Positions 1 to 11,879 of a DNA stretch of 54,227 nucleotides are shown in pieces. A program made the position numbers and the translations under genes. The notes under the pieces were generated by a model. It saw only the letters and a program-made list of their open reading frames with translations, was not told the DNA's origin and made no database searches. The stretch's first letter is position 1; each line of letters begins with the position of its first letter. This stretch comes from Accumulibacter sp. (GTDB taxonomy: Bacteria; Pseudomonadota; Gammaproteobacteria; Burkholderiales; Rhodocyclaceae). The stretch covers positions 1 through 54,227 of the forward strand of contig NZ_JAMTDQ010000105.1 of NCBI RefSeq assembly GCF_023806635.1. The letters are read 5' to 3'.

Positions 1-535
1 ACACCAGTCTGGTGTAGCGCGGCATGATGACGTAAACCATGAGTGCCACGATGACGGCCGCGATCATCGCCTTGGTCGCCAGCATGGGCAGGCCACCCAG
101 CAGCGGTGCCAGGGCCCAAGGCACGATCACAGTCAGCGGAAAGATCGCCGACAGTGTGAGCAAATACTGCTTCCATGGCTTGGGCGGCTTGAGCGTCGGT
201 GGAGTGAACCAGAAGTCCAGCCCGGTGCGGATTTCGTAACGGTCCGCCTGCTCCAGGGCATGCTCGATTCGCTGTAGATGGTCGCGACGTTCTGGGGACA
301 GCATCCACGCTCTGAGCGCCTCGATGCCGGCAAAGCGAATGATCACGGTGTAGTTCGGCTGATTGGCCACTGGGCGAATGACGTCGGTGGACAGGTAGCC
401 AGGGAACCGTCGGCAGGTTTCGCGAATGTCGATGAGCCACCGCTCGTATTCCTCGCGGGCGTCGGCACGCGGGCGATGCACGATGATGCCGGTGACGGCT
501 TCGGCGGTCGAATCGGTCGGCGGGGAAGGATTCAT
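1..535 (-). CDS. ABM-domain membrane protein (partial)
   Basis: The reading frame is open from an ATG at 533-535 and runs off the left edge, giving about 178 residues without a stop. The N-terminal ~95 residues look like an antibiotic-biosynthesis monooxygenase (ABM, dimeric ferredoxin-like) domain: it starts with the pattern GIIVHRPRADAREEYERW and contains a FPGYLSTDVIRP segment typical of the fold. The C-terminal part has two hydrophobic stretches (LLTLSAIFPLTVIVPWAL and a later MIAAVIVALMVYVIM run), so the domain is probably membrane-anchored. This architecture is common in uncharacterised proteins of Proteobacteria. The substrate is unknown. The gene lies 79 bp downstream of a ycaC-like gene on the same strand and could be cotranscribed with it. 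Confidence 0.75.
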   Translation of the reverse strand, partial: MNPSPPTDSTAEAVTGIIVHRPRADAREEYERWLIDIRETCRRFPGYLSTDVIRPVANQPNYTVIIRFAGIEALRAWMLSPERRDHLQRIEHALEQADRYEIRTGLDFWFTPPTLKPPKPWKQYLLTLSAIFPLTVIVPWALAPLLGGLPMLATKAMIAAVIVALMVYVIMPRYTRLV

Positions 536-614
536 GCGAACACGCTCCACGGAAGATTGCGCATCGTGGTGCTGGTGCCGGGACGACCCGGCACCAGTTG
601 CTCATGCTTTCAGC

Positions 615-1240
615 CTACTTGCCGCCCTGGAAGGTGAAGTAGCTGGTCATCAGGTTCTTGTAGTCAGGGATGTGGTTGGCCAACAGCGTACCCAGACCTT
701 CCACGTCGTTGCGCCAGTCGCGGTGCAGTTCGCAGGCCACGCCGAACCAGTTGATGAGTTGGGCGCCTGCTGACGACATGCGGTTCCATGCGGAGTCGCG
801 GGCGATTTCGTTGAAGGTGCCCGAGGCGTCGGTGACGACGAATACCTCGTACCCCTCCGCCAAGGCGGACAACGCCGGGAAAGCGACGCATACCTCGGTC
901 ACCACGCCAGCGATCAGCAGTTGTTTCCTGCCGGTGGCCTTCACCGCTTCTACGAAGTCGGCGTTGTCCCAGGCGTTGATCTGGCCGGGACGTGCGATGT
1001 ACGGGGCATCGGGGAACAGTGCCTTGAGTTCGGGGATCAACGGGCCGTTGGGGCCATCCTCGAAGCTCGTCGTGAGAATGGTCGGCAGCCCGAAATACTT
1101 GGCAGCATCGGCCAGCGCCAGCACGTTATGTTGAAGCGCTCGGGCTCGATGTCGCGAACCAGCGACAGCAGACCTGCCTGATGATCCACCAGCAGCACGG
1201 CGGCATTGTTCTTGTCGAGTTTGACGTAGGGCTTGCTCAT
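615..1240 (-). pseudogene. ycaC: YcaC-like isochorismatase-family hydrolase, frameshifted
   Basis: Translation from the ATG at 1238-1240 gives MSKPYVKLDKNNAAVLLVDH and continues to ERF, where the frame breaks near position 1131. The remainder (NVLALADAAKYFGLPTILTT to FTFQGGK) follows in another frame. Adding one base restores a continuous protein of about 208 residues, the usual YcaC length. The cysteine-hydrolase signature is present: an early Asp (LLVDH) and the nucleophilic Cys in GVVTEVCVAF. Members are homo-oligomeric hydrolases of unclear physiological substrate. The flanking sequence is well conserved, so the lesion is either very recent or a sequencing indel. A start with a purine-rich upstream sequence supports 1240. 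Confidence 0.85.
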
Positions 1241-2030
1241 GTACTTCTCCTTGTTGGCACTCTGGGGAATGGGTGACGTTGCCACGATGGAACATCGCTC
1301 CACGTTGCGGCCTGGTAAACTTAGATATTCCGACGGATTTAGTCAACCATTTCGTCGGCGTCCGGCGAGCCCTGGTTGATTTCCGGTTCAGGGGGGAGCA
1401 TCGGGCAGCCAGCGGTGCAATCCTGTCAACCTGGCACCTGATCATGGTCTGGGGGCGGCTCGTGCGGGGGGTGTCAACTCCGGCCAAGAACCGCGGAAAC
1501 CTGGCGCCGCCAAGAAATCGGGCACGAAAATTGCCGTCCCGGATCCGGGTCAAGGGCGGGCGCCAGCCCGGCGCAGCAAACCCTTGACGCGGCGGACGGA
1601 CGGGTACGCTGCGGCATGGCTGTGAGCGCGGCATGTTCGCGCTCCCAGCCATGCTGACCCGCGCCTCTCGCCGCCAGATTTCCGCGGTTTCTCACCGCCA
1701 CCAACACCCCCAGTCCCCTCGGTGCGCACCAGTCGGTAGGTGACGTAGCTCTCGCCTGTCGCCTTGTTGCCGGTTCTCGTTTGGCGGATGAACCTGCGTC
1801 CGATCGCCCCGCAAAAGCAAGAGGCTGAACCACCAAGGGCGAACCATCATGGCACTGCACAAGGGCAGAAAAATCCGCCACACGAAGAAGCAACGACTTC
1901 CTGATGCACCCCGACGAGAAAGCCCAAGGTATGGGTATGGGATGTTTGAGATGGTCTGTACTGGCTTCGCGCCGGGCACGATGCGTACACCCCGAATCCC
2001 GCGGCGCTGGCGTACCTGGCCGCACACCAG
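1241..2030. other. Intergenic, no gene recognised
   Basis: No frame in this 790 bp has a recognisable family. A plus-strand stretch near 1971-2110 reads like helix-forming protein (NPAALAYLAAHQLPGARLQA) but has no convincing start. It may be a gene remnant or chance. The minus-strand promoter for the ycaC-like gene should lie at about 1290-1350, where the sequence is locally AT-rich. Confidence 0.4.
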
Positions 2031-2591
2031 CTACCCGGTGCTCGACTCCAGGCACTCACCGCCCTGGCACTGGCCGCATGGACTCCCGGCGGCGGGTTGC
2101 TGAAAGAAGATCCGAAGCATGCGTCTTTCACCGAGCACCCGGCCGAGTTCCCGGATGACGCAGTAGTTGAGGATCACGACAAGGAGGATGATCTGTAGCG
2201 CCAGGAAGTGCGGCCAGACGATTTCGGACAGCAGTTTTTCGTTGCCCGCGAGGACTCCGTGGGCCTCCCTGGCGAAGTCGTAGAGTCGCTCCAGGTAATG
2301 GATGAAGCTTGCAACCGCGTAGTAGATGACGGTTTTCCAGACGATGTTGTAGATCAGCGGCTTTTCCGGGAATCGGTTGATCGGTGGCCAAAGATCGGCG
2401 AGCAGGACGGCCTTGCCAATGATCAGCGCGGCGAGTGCGATCTGGGCCGACGACGTGACCGGCAGACCCGTCCCCTGGGTCATCAGCGCTCTGACGAAGC
2501 CGATGATGTGCAGTGCGATCAGGAAAAAGGCGGTTGGCGGCAAGACGGCCAGAAGCTCTTCCTTCAGCTTTTCGACAACTCTGTTCACCAT
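2031..2591 (-). CDS. Four-TM conserved membrane protein
   Basis: This 186-residue protein starts at the ATG 2589-2591, which has an AAGGAG five bases upstream; a GTG two codons earlier is less likely. Four hydrophobic segments are visible: LPPTAFFLIALHIIGFV near residue 20, IALAALIIGKAVLLADLW near 55, IYNIVWKTVIYYAVASFIHY near 85 and FLALQIILLVVILNYCVI near 130. The C-terminus is soluble and holds two cysteines (SPCGQCQGGEC). No enzyme motif is seen. I do not recognise a named family; small four-TM proteins of this kind are widespread in Betaproteobacteria. It stands alone, with no evident operon partner. Confidence 0.7.
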   Translation of the reverse strand: MVNRVVEKLKEELLAVLPPTAFFLIALHIIGFVRALMTQGTGLPVTSSAQIALAALIIGKAVLLADLWPPINRFPEKPLIYNIVWKTVIYYAVASFIHYLERLYDFAREAHGVLAGNEKLLSEIVWPHFLALQIILLVVILNYCVIRELGRVLGERRMLRIFFQQPAAGSPCGQCQGGECLESSTG

Positions 2592-2984
2592 GGTCACTCC
2601 TTTGTCTCGGTGGTGGTGCCGTACGTACGGACCCTGCTGGGTGTCCGGTCCTGGGTCATCACGCGTCGCGGTTCGACGGCTGTCGTCCGCCAGGTGCCGA
2701 GGTCCAATCGACGAGGATGCCGGCTCCAGGCGGGAGCGCGTTTCTCTTCAACTGCGTGGCACGGCGGTGGGATGAACCCATCAGCCCGCCGGGTGCTGGC
2801 GTGTCGGCGCCGCTTCGCTCGCCGGACCTCTCGCCGACTCTCGATTCGGTGCCTCGCTTCATGAGCCCAGGACACCACACCACGTCGCGCTCACCTTGCG
2901 GGTACCGGATCGCTGACTGATCAGTCCCGGTCGGCCGAGAAGCAACGGGGTGCTGCAAGACTCCGGGCGCTCGGGAAAGCCATC
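2592..2984. other. Intergenic, no gene recognised
   Basis: Nothing with coding character or a clear RNA structure is seen in these 393 bp. Frames open on the minus strand are arginine- and proline-rich and resemble random high-GC translation. The region should contain the terminator of guaA, but no stem followed by a T-run stands out. Confidence 0.4.
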
Positions 2985-4550
<1,566 letters not shown>

Positions 4551-4569
4551 ATTGCGGCCTCAAGAGCAG

Positions 4570-4590
4570 CGGGCGGCTCGCCGCCGCCCG
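4570..4590. repeat. Inverted repeat between guaB and guaA
   Basis: CGGGCGGC and GCCGCCCG form a perfect 8-bp stem with a 5-base loop in the 58-bp guaB-guaA gap. There is no T-run after it on the minus strand, so it looks like an mRNA-processing or stability hairpin more than a full terminator. Its role is inferred from position only. Confidence 0.5.
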
Positions 4591-4608
4591 TTGGTCGTCG
4601 GTTCCTGC

Positions 4609-6587
<1,979 letters not shown>

Positions 6588-6597
6588 CCGTTCTCGC

Positions 6598-6912
6598 TCA
6601 TTCGCCGTCGCCAGCGCCTTTCTTCATCACCTTGCCGGCAGCGGCGCGCTGCTTGCGGACCTCCTTCGGGTCGGCGATCAGCGGCCGATAGATCTCGACG
6701 CGGTCGCGGTCGTGGAGGATGGCGTCCGGCTTGCTGAGCTTGCCGAAGACACCGATCCGGTTCGTCTTCAGGTCGATCTCCGGGTATTTCTGCAGCAGCC
6801 CCGAGGCGTCGATGGCCTGTTGCACGGTGCTGCCCGCCGGTAGCCTGAGCGTGAGCAGCTGCTGCTTCGTCGGCAGCGCGTAGATGATCTCGATGCTCAG
6901 CATCTCAGCCAT
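6598..6912 (-). CDS. RnfH/RatB family ubiquitin-like protein
   Basis: A 104-residue protein of the RnfH (UPF0125) family, a beta-grasp fold. Visible features are the strand pattern SIEIIYALPTKQQLLTLRLPAGSTVQQAIDASG, the segment IGVFGKLSKPDAILHDRDRVEIYRPLIADPKEVRKQRA typical of the family end, and a lysine-rich tail. The gene overlaps the end of ratA by 8 bases and follows it, the normal ratA-rnfH order. The function is not established; older annotations call it RatB, an antitoxin of RatA, or link it to the Rnf complex by sequence only. The chosen ATG overlaps the ratA stop, which suits translational coupling. Confidence 0.88.
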   Translation of the reverse strand: MAEMLSIEIIYALPTKQQLLTLRLPAGSTVQQAIDASGLLQKYPEIDLKTNRIGVFGKLSKPDAILHDRDRVEIYRPLIADPKEVRKQRAAAGKVMKKGAGDGE

Positions 6913-7348
6913 GCGGTGCCCCGTGGATCTCGTCGGCACGGCGGATGAAAGCCTCGACGAAGGTGTTGGCGATCTGGCTGAAGACGGGGCCGATGACCTT
7001 CTCGAACATGCGGCTGGAGAATTCGTAGGAGAGCTGGAACTCGATCTTGCAGGCGCCGGCGGTCAGTGGCTTGAATCGCCACAACCCGTCGAGGCGGCGA
7101 AACGGTCCATCGACCAGCGTGATCTTCATCCACAACGGCGACTCCTTGTCGTTTGCCGTCGTGAAGTGCGAGCGGACGCTGCGGTAGTTGATGTGCAACG
7201 TCGCGACCGTCCGCCGCTCGTCACGGAATTCGCAGTGGGTCTGGCTGCACCAGGGCAGGAACTGCGGATAGTCCTCGACACGATCGACGAGATCGAACAT
7301 CCGTTGCGATGAATGCTCGATCAGCACCGACTTCTTGACCATGGCCAT
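6905..7348 (-). CDS. ratA: RatA / COQ10-type START-domain protein
   Basis: A 147-residue START-like (polyketide cyclase/COQ10) protein. The family signature runs from [33 protein letters not shown] near the start through [29 protein letters not shown] to [17 protein letters not shown] at the end. E. coli RatA is reported to block 70S ribosome assembly, while mitochondrial COQ10 homologues bind ubiquinone. Which role applies here cannot be told from sequence. It is divergent from smpB, the classic arrangement in Proteobacteria, and overlaps rnfH downstream. Confidence 0.9.
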   Translation of the reverse strand: MAMVKKSVLIEHSSQRMFDLVDRVEDYPQFLPWCSQTHCEFRDERRTVATLHINYRSVRSHFTTANDKESPLWMKITLVDGPFRRLDGLWRFKPLTAGACKIEFQLSYEFSSRMFEKVIGPVFSQIANTFVEAFIRRADEIHGAPHG

Positions 7349-7373
7349 CGTCTGCCACACCTCGCGAATCCTG

Positions 7374-7390
7374 TAGAATCACCGATTCTA
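7374..7390. repeat. Inverted repeat in ratA-smpB promoter region
   Basis: TAGAATC-ACC-GATTCTA is a perfect 7-bp palindrome with a 3-base centre, 36 bp before smpB. The left arm overlaps a possible TAGAAT -10 box. It could be an operator or part of back-to-back promoters; no regulator can be named. Confidence 0.4.
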
Positions 7391-7425
7391 GCACTCCGGA
7401 ACCAGCCCAACCGAGATACGGCCGC

Positions 7426-7872
7426 ATGAGCATCGTTGCCAACAAGAAGGCCTTTCATGACTACTTCATCGAATCGAAGCTGGAGGCGGGCATCGTTCTC
7501 GAGGGCTGGGAGGTGAAGGCGATCCGCGCCGGCCGGGCGAGCATCAAGGAAGCCTACGTCGTCCTTCGGGACGGCGAGGTCTTCCTCTTCGGCATGCACA
7601 TCACACCGCTGCTGGCGGCGTCGTCACATGTCCGGCCGGACCCGGTCAGGACGCGCAAGCTGCTGCTGCACGGCAGGCAGGTCAGCAGGCTGATCGGCCA
7701 GGTCGAGCGCGCCGGCTACACGCTGCTGCCGCTCGACCTGCACCTGCAGCGCGGCCGCATCAAGGTCGAGATCGGTCTCGCCAAGGGCAAGAAGCAGCAT
7801 GACAAGCGCGAGGCCGAGAAGGAGCGCGACTGGGTGCGCGAGAAGGCGCGCCTGATGCGGGTCAAGGTCTAG
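7426..7872 (+). CDS. smpB: SsrA-binding protein SmpB
   Basis: A 148-residue OB-fold protein that binds tmRNA and brings it to stalled ribosomes for trans-translation. It contains [31 protein letters not shown], the [13 protein letters not shown] strand, the [17 protein letters not shown] segment and the basic tail [28 protein letters not shown], which becomes helical in the ribosomal mRNA channel. Length is normal. No ssrA gene was seen nearby. Confidence 0.97.
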   Translation: MSIVANKKAFHDYFIESKLEAGIVLEGWEVKAIRAGRASIKEAYVVLRDGEVFLFGMHITPLLAASSHVRPDPVRTRKLLLHGRQVSRLIGQVERAGYTLLPLDLHLQRGRIKVEIGLAKGKKQHDKREAEKERDWVREKARLMRVKV

Positions 7873-7894
7873 CCCAGCTGGCGCGGGCTGGCGT

Positions 7895-8647
7895 TCAGCT
7901 CAGGTGGCGCAGCGATCGTTGCTGTCGCTGCTCGGATTGCGCCGCGTCGATCAGCCGCTGCCGGACATAGTTGATGTGCGCCTCGGCCGCCAGGCGGGCA
8001 GCCTCGGCCTGGCGGCCGGCAATCGCGTCGCGGATTGCTGCGTGCTGGCGCATCAATTGCCGGCCGGTTTCCACGCTGACCGACATTTCCTGCAGCGTGT
8101 GGCGCACGTGTTCGTGCAGCAGGCGCAGGATGCTTGCCAGCAGGTGGGCGAAGACGGCGTTGTGCGCCGATTCGGCGATCGTCAGATGGAAGGCGACATC
8201 GGCAGCCACCTGCGCGCTGCGGTCACTGCCGGCATACGCCGCGTCGAGGCACAGGTACGCCTGGTCGAGACGCTGCAGATCGCTGTCCGTCGCCCGCTGC
8301 GCCGCCAGAGAGGCGGCGGACGCTTCCAGCAGGTGGCGGAACTCGAGGATGTCGTCGTGCAGCAAGGGGTGCTGCTCGAGCAACCGCTGCCAGGGATCGG
8401 TGAAGGCCGTCGTCAGTCGGTCGGTGACGAAGGTGCCGCCCCCGTGGCGACTCACCAGCAGCCCGCGCGAGACGAGCTGCTTGATCGCCTCGCGCAGTGA
8501 GGGGCGCGAGACGCCGAGTTCGAGCGCCAGCTCGCGTTCCGCCGGCAGACGGTCGCCGGGCTTGAGCGAGCCTTCGATGATCCTTGTCTCGAGCTGATGC
8601 GCGATGGCATCGGGAATGCGTGGCAGCTGCAGCTTGCTGTAGGTCAT
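7895..8647 (-). CDS. GntR/FadR-family regulator, LldR-like
   Basis: A 250-residue repressor-type protein. The N-terminal winged helix-turn-helix is clear (LETRIIEGSLKPGDRLPAERELALELGVSRPSLREAIKQL, then the wing SRHGGGTFV). The C-terminal FCD all-helical ligand domain has the metal-binding pattern EFRHLLE near residue 105, FHLTIAESAHN near 160 and MRQHAAIRDAI near 205. It is divergent from the lactate-utilisation genes, the usual place of LldR. Two TGGT-N3-ACCA palindromes in the 269-bp gap match the known FadR-family operator. I infer that it represses lutACB and is relieved by lactate. The start chosen is the Met of MTYSKLQLPRIPDAI; longer versions overlap the operators. Confidence 0.88.
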   Translation of the reverse strand: MTYSKLQLPRIPDAIAHQLETRIIEGSLKPGDRLPAERELALELGVSRPSLREAIKQLVSRGLLVSRHGGGTFVTDRLTTAFTDPWQRLLEQHPLLHDDILEFRHLLEASAASLAAQRATDSDLQRLDQAYLCLDAAYAGSDRSAQVAADVAFHLTIAESAHNAVFAHLLASILRLLHEHVRHTLQEMSVSVETGRQLMRQHAAIRDAIAGRQAEAARLAAEAHINYVRQRLIDAAQSEQRQQRSLRHLS

Positions 8648-8701
8648 GCGCGGGCTCTCGGATCCTCTGGGCATCGGGAGCGGATTATTGCAGGAAGCCG
8701 C

Positions 8702-8712
8702 TGGTCTGACCA
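8702..8712. promoter_or_regulatory. FadR/LldR-type operator 1
   Basis: TGGT-CTG-ACCA, extended by C and G on either side, is a perfect palindrome with the 3-base centre typical of FadR-family operators. It lies 54 bp upstream of the regulator gene, suggesting autoregulation. Confidence 0.7.
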
Positions 8713-8870
8713 GTTGTCCGTGAGTGCACGACGGTCGGCAGGCCACATGCCGGACAACGCATACCGCGTCGGCCTCCGGCCAGCCGCACGACAGGGAATG
8801 AATCCGATCCTGATGTGGCGAGGACGTGACCAGGATTGACAAACGGCCGCAGCGACCGTAAGGTAACGGT

Positions 8871-8887
8871 AAGTGGTCTTACCACTT
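8871..8887. promoter_or_regulatory. FadR/LldR-type operator 2
   Basis: AAGTGGT-CTT-ACCACTT is a perfect 7-bp inverted repeat with a 3-base centre, 29 bp before the lutA start codon. It has the same TGGT-N3-ACCA core as the site at 8702. The two sites are about 170 bp apart, an arrangement seen in E. coli lld, where LldR is thought to loop DNA between two operators. Confidence 0.78.
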
Positions 8888-8916
8888 TCGCCGCAGTCTT
8901 CATGCAGGAGTGTGTC

Positions 8917-9702
8917 ATGGATGGAAGCGAGCACCGCCGGTATCCCGAAAAGCCGGCCCGGGTGTACCTTTTCGGGACCTGCCTGATCGACCTGTTCTGC
9001 CCGCAGGCCGGGCTGGATGCGGTCCGGCTGCTCGAGCGGGAGGGGATCGAGGTGATCTTTCCCGCCGACCAGACCTGCTGCGGGCAGCCGGCGCACAGCA
9101 GCGGCTTTCCCGACCAGGCGCGGGCGGTTGCGCTGGCCCAGTTGCGGCTGTTTCCCGAGCCGTGGCCGGTGATCGTTCCTTCCGGTTCCTGCGCCGGCAC
9201 GATGCGCCACCACTACCCGAAGATGTTCGCCGATGACCCGCTGCTGCAGGCCGAGGCGCAGGCGCTTGCCGATCGCGTGTTCGAGCTGTCGGAGTTCCTG
9301 CTCGAGGTGGCGAGGGTCCGCCTCAGCGACCACGGGCCGCGCGAGCGCGTCGCCCTGCATACCTCGTGTGCGGCTCGCCGCGAGATGGGTACGCACCTGC
9401 ACGCGCGTGCACTGCTCGACCAGTTGCCGGCGGTGGAGGTCGTGGTCCACGCGCACGAAGCGGAATGCTGCGGCTTCGGCGGCACCTTTTCGCTGAAGCA
9501 CCCGGCGATTTCGGGGGCGATGGCAGGCGACAAGGTGGATGCGCTGCAGGAGACGGGGGCGACGACCTTCGTTTCCGCCGACTGTGGCTGCATGCTCAAC
9601 CTCAACCATACGCTGCAGAAAAGGGGCGGCAGCCTGCAGGGGCAGCATCTGGCCAGCTTTCTCTGGCAGCGCTGCGGCGCGGGCGCCGGAGAACCGCGGT
9701 GA
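8917..9702 (+). CDS. lutA: L-lactate utilisation protein LutA (LldE)
   Basis: A 261-residue protein with two CCG-type cysteine-rich domains (DUF3-like): the first around ADQTCCGQPAHSSG, the second around HTSCAARREMG, EAECCGFGGTFSLKHP and SADCGCMLNLN. Such domains bind an iron-sulfur cofactor and pair with LutB to oxidise L-lactate to pyruvate. The start at the ATG 8917-8919 is preceded by AGGAG with a 6-base gap; an ATG at 8901 lies in the same area but lacks that spacing. lutC follows with a 4-base overlap (GTGA). Confidence 0.92.
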   Translation: MDGSEHRRYPEKPARVYLFGTCLIDLFCPQAGLDAVRLLEREGIEVIFPADQTCCGQPAHSSGFPDQARAVALAQLRLFPEPWPVIVPSGSCAGTMRHHYPKMFADDPLLQAEAQALADRVFELSEFLLEVARVRLSDHGPRERVALHTSCAARREMGTHLHARALLDQLPAVEVVVHAHEAECCGFGGTFSLKHPAISGAMAGDKVDALQETGATTFVSADCGCMLNLNHTLQKRGGSLQGQHLASFLWQRCGAGAGEPR

Positions 9703-10367
9703 GCGCCCGCGACCACATTCTGCAGCGCCTGCGGCAGGCGCCCCAGGGAGCGGTTCCCGTGCCGCCCGATGTCTGGGGTTTCCAGGCGGCCGCCGGCGCT
9801 GCGGCAGGAACCGCCGATCGCGGCGAGCGGATCCGGCTGTTCTGCGAGAAGATGGCATTCTGGCGCGGCGAGGTCGTGCGTGCCAGCCGCGACGACTGGC
9901 CGGCGACGCTGCGCGAGCTGTGCCTGGCGAAGGGCGTGCGCTCGCTGCTGCATGGCGAGAGGCACGCCGCGGCGCTCGCCGGCAGCGGGATCGCCGGCCT
10001 GCGCTGCTACGACCGGCCGGTCGAGGAGTGGAAGACGGAGCTCTTTCGCGACATCGATGCCAGCCTGACCTCGACCCGCGGCGGCATCGCCGAGACCGGC
10101 ACGCTGATCATCTGGCCGGACGCCAGCGAGCCGCGCCTGTTGTCGCTGGTGCCGCCGATCCACTTCGCGCTCCTCGATGCCGACCACATCCATGCCAACC
10201 TGCTGGCGGCGATCGGCGCGCAGGACTGGAGCGGCAACCTGCCGACCAACGCGCTGCTCGTCTCGGGGCCGTCGAAGACCGCCGACATCCAGGTGACGCT
10301 GGCCTACGGTGCGCACGGGCCGAAGGAACTGGTCGTCCTGCTGCTCGACGGGGAGGATCTGCCATGA
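9699..10367 (+). CDS. lutC: Lactate utilisation protein LutC (LUD domain)
   Basis: A 222-residue LUD-domain protein starting at a GTG that overlaps the lutA stop. The domain shows STRGGIAETGTLIIWPDASEPRLLSLVPPIH, the usual ligand-site loop, and ends with the family motif SGPSKTADIQVTLAYGAHGPKELVVLLLD. LutC is required with LutA and LutB for lactate oxidation, but its exact step is not known. Its place between lutA and lutB matches the lldEGF-type order of many Betaproteobacteria, unlike lutABC of Bacillus. The next gene overlaps by ATGA. Confidence 0.9.
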   Translation: MSARDHILQRLRQAPQGAVPVPPDVWGFQAAAGAAAGTADRGERIRLFCEKMAFWRGEVVRASRDDWPATLRELCLAKGVRSLLHGERHAAALAGSGIAGLRCYDRPVEEWKTELFRDIDASLTSTRGGIAETGTLIIWPDASEPRLLSLVPPIHFALLDADHIHANLLAAIGAQDWSGNLPTNALLVSGPSKTADIQVTLAYGAHGPKELVVLLLDGEDLP

Positions 10368-11803
10368 ACTCACAGCCTCTGCACTTCGTTCCCGCCAGCG
10401 AGTTCCGCGAGCGCGCGGCGACGGCGGTTGCCGACCAGCACCTGCGCCGCAGCTTTCGCGGCGCGATGGATTTCCTGATCGGCAAGCGGGCGGCGCAGTT
10501 TCCGGACGCGCCGGCCTTCGAGCGTCAGCGCGCGCTCGCCGAACACATTCGCAAGTACAGCCTGGCGCGCCTGCCGGAACTGCTCGAACTGCTCGAGCGC
10601 CGGTTGACCGAGAACGGCGTCCACGTGCACTGGGCCGAAACCGCGGCCGAGGCCAACGGGATCATCATCGACATCGCCCGTCGGCATGCGACGAAGCTGA
10701 TGGTCAAGGGCAAGTCGATGGTCAGCGAGGAGATCGAACTCAATCATGCGATGGCCGACGCCGGCATGGAGGCGCTGGAGAGCGACATGGGCGAATACAT
10801 CGTCCAGCTCGACGGCGAGAAACCCTCGCACATCATCATGCCGGCGATCCACAAGACGAAGGAGCAGATCGCCCGCCTGTTCGCCGAGAAGGTCCCCGGT
10901 GCGCGCTACACCGATTCGGTCGACGAGCTGATCGGCATCGGCCGCGCCGTGCTGCGCGAGAAGTTCATGGCTGCCGAGATCGGGCTCTCGGGAGTCAACT
11001 TCGCGGTGGCCGAGACCGGCACGCTGTGCCTGGTCGAAAACGAGGGCAATGGTCGCATGTGTACGACCGTGCCGGACGTGCACATCGCGATCACCGGCAT
11101 CGAGAAGGTCGTCGAGAAGCTCGAACACGTACCCCCGCTGTTCGCGCTGCTCACCCGCTCGGCGACCGGCCAGGCGATCACCACCTACTTCAACCTGATC
11201 AGCGGGCCGCGCAAGGCGGGGGAGAAGGATGGGCCGCGCGAAGTCCATCTGGTCCTGGTCGACAACGGGCGCACGCAGGCCTACGCCGACGAGCAACTGC
11301 GCGCCACGCTGCAGTGCATCCGCTGCGGCGCCTGCATGAACCATTGCCCGGTGTATACCCGGATCGGCGGCCACGCCTATGGCACGACCTACCCGGGCCC
11401 GATCGGCGAGATCATCTCGCCGCACCTGCTCGGACTGGCGGCGACGCACGTCCTGCCGACCGCCTCCAGCCTCTGTGGCGCCTGTGGCGAAGTCTGTCCG
11501 GTCCGCATCCCGATTCCCGAGCTGCTGGTCCGCTTGCGCGGCGAAGCGCAGCACGACGCGCGCCTCGGGCAGCAGCCGCTGCTCGGCCAGGGGGCGGCGC
11601 GCAATCTCCTGATGGATGCCGTCTGGGCAGGCTGGGCCGCGCTTTATACCCGTCCGCTGCTTTACCGTGCTTTCGGCTGGCTGGCGACCCGCCTGCGCGT
11701 GCTGACGCCGTCGCGCCAGTCGGGATGGACGCAGAGCCGAACGCCGCTGCGACCGGCCAGAAGGACGCTGCACGAGGAGATGGCGGCGAGGACACGGCGC
11801 TGA
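10364..11803 (+). CDS. lutB: Lactate utilisation iron-sulfur protein LutB (LldF)
   Basis: A 479-residue protein with an N-terminal LUD domain (around KLMVKGKSMVSEEIELNHAM and VNFAVAETGTLCLVENEGNG) and a C-terminal pair of 4Fe-4S motifs: CIRCGACMNHCP and CGACGEVCP. A C-terminal DUF3390-like tail follows. It is thought to carry electrons from lactate oxidation to the quinone pool. The ATG overlaps the lutC stop (ATGA), so the three genes are translationally coupled. Length and ends are normal. No lactate permease gene lies in the window. Confidence 0.92.
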   Translation: MNSQPLHFVPASEFRERAATAVADQHLRRSFRGAMDFLIGKRAAQFPDAPAFERQRALAEHIRKYSLARLPELLELLERRLTENGVHVHWAETAAEANGIIIDIARRHATKLMVKGKSMVSEEIELNHAMADAGMEALESDMGEYIVQLDGEKPSHIIMPAIHKTKEQIARLFAEKVPGARYTDSVDELIGIGRAVLREKFMAAEIGLSGVNFAVAETGTLCLVENEGNGRMCTTVPDVHIAITGIEKVVEKLEHVPPLFALLTRSATGQAITTYFNLISGPRKAGEKDGPREVHLVLVDNGRTQAYADEQLRATLQCIRCGACMNHCPVYTRIGGHAYGTTYPGPIGEIISPHLLGLAATHVLPTASSLCGACGEVCPVRIPIPELLVRLRGEAQHDARLGQQPLLGQGAARNLLMDAVWAGWAALYTRPLLYRAFGWLATRLRVLTPSRQSGWTQSRTPLRPARRTLHEEMAARTRR

Positions 11804-11879
11804 GCGTGCCTGGACCGTTCCACGGTGCAGCCGCCCGGCGGCCGGCTGTCGACGCCGCGGCCTGAATCCGCGGCAGCGA

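Noticed and set aside
1849-2160. Possible plus-strand gene remnant near NPAALAYLAAHQLPGARLQA
   Set aside because: No start, no family and competing frames; kept only as a remark in the intergenic entry.
11412-11795. Minus-strand frames opposite lutB
   Set aside because: They are shadows of a well-supported iron-sulfur protein gene.
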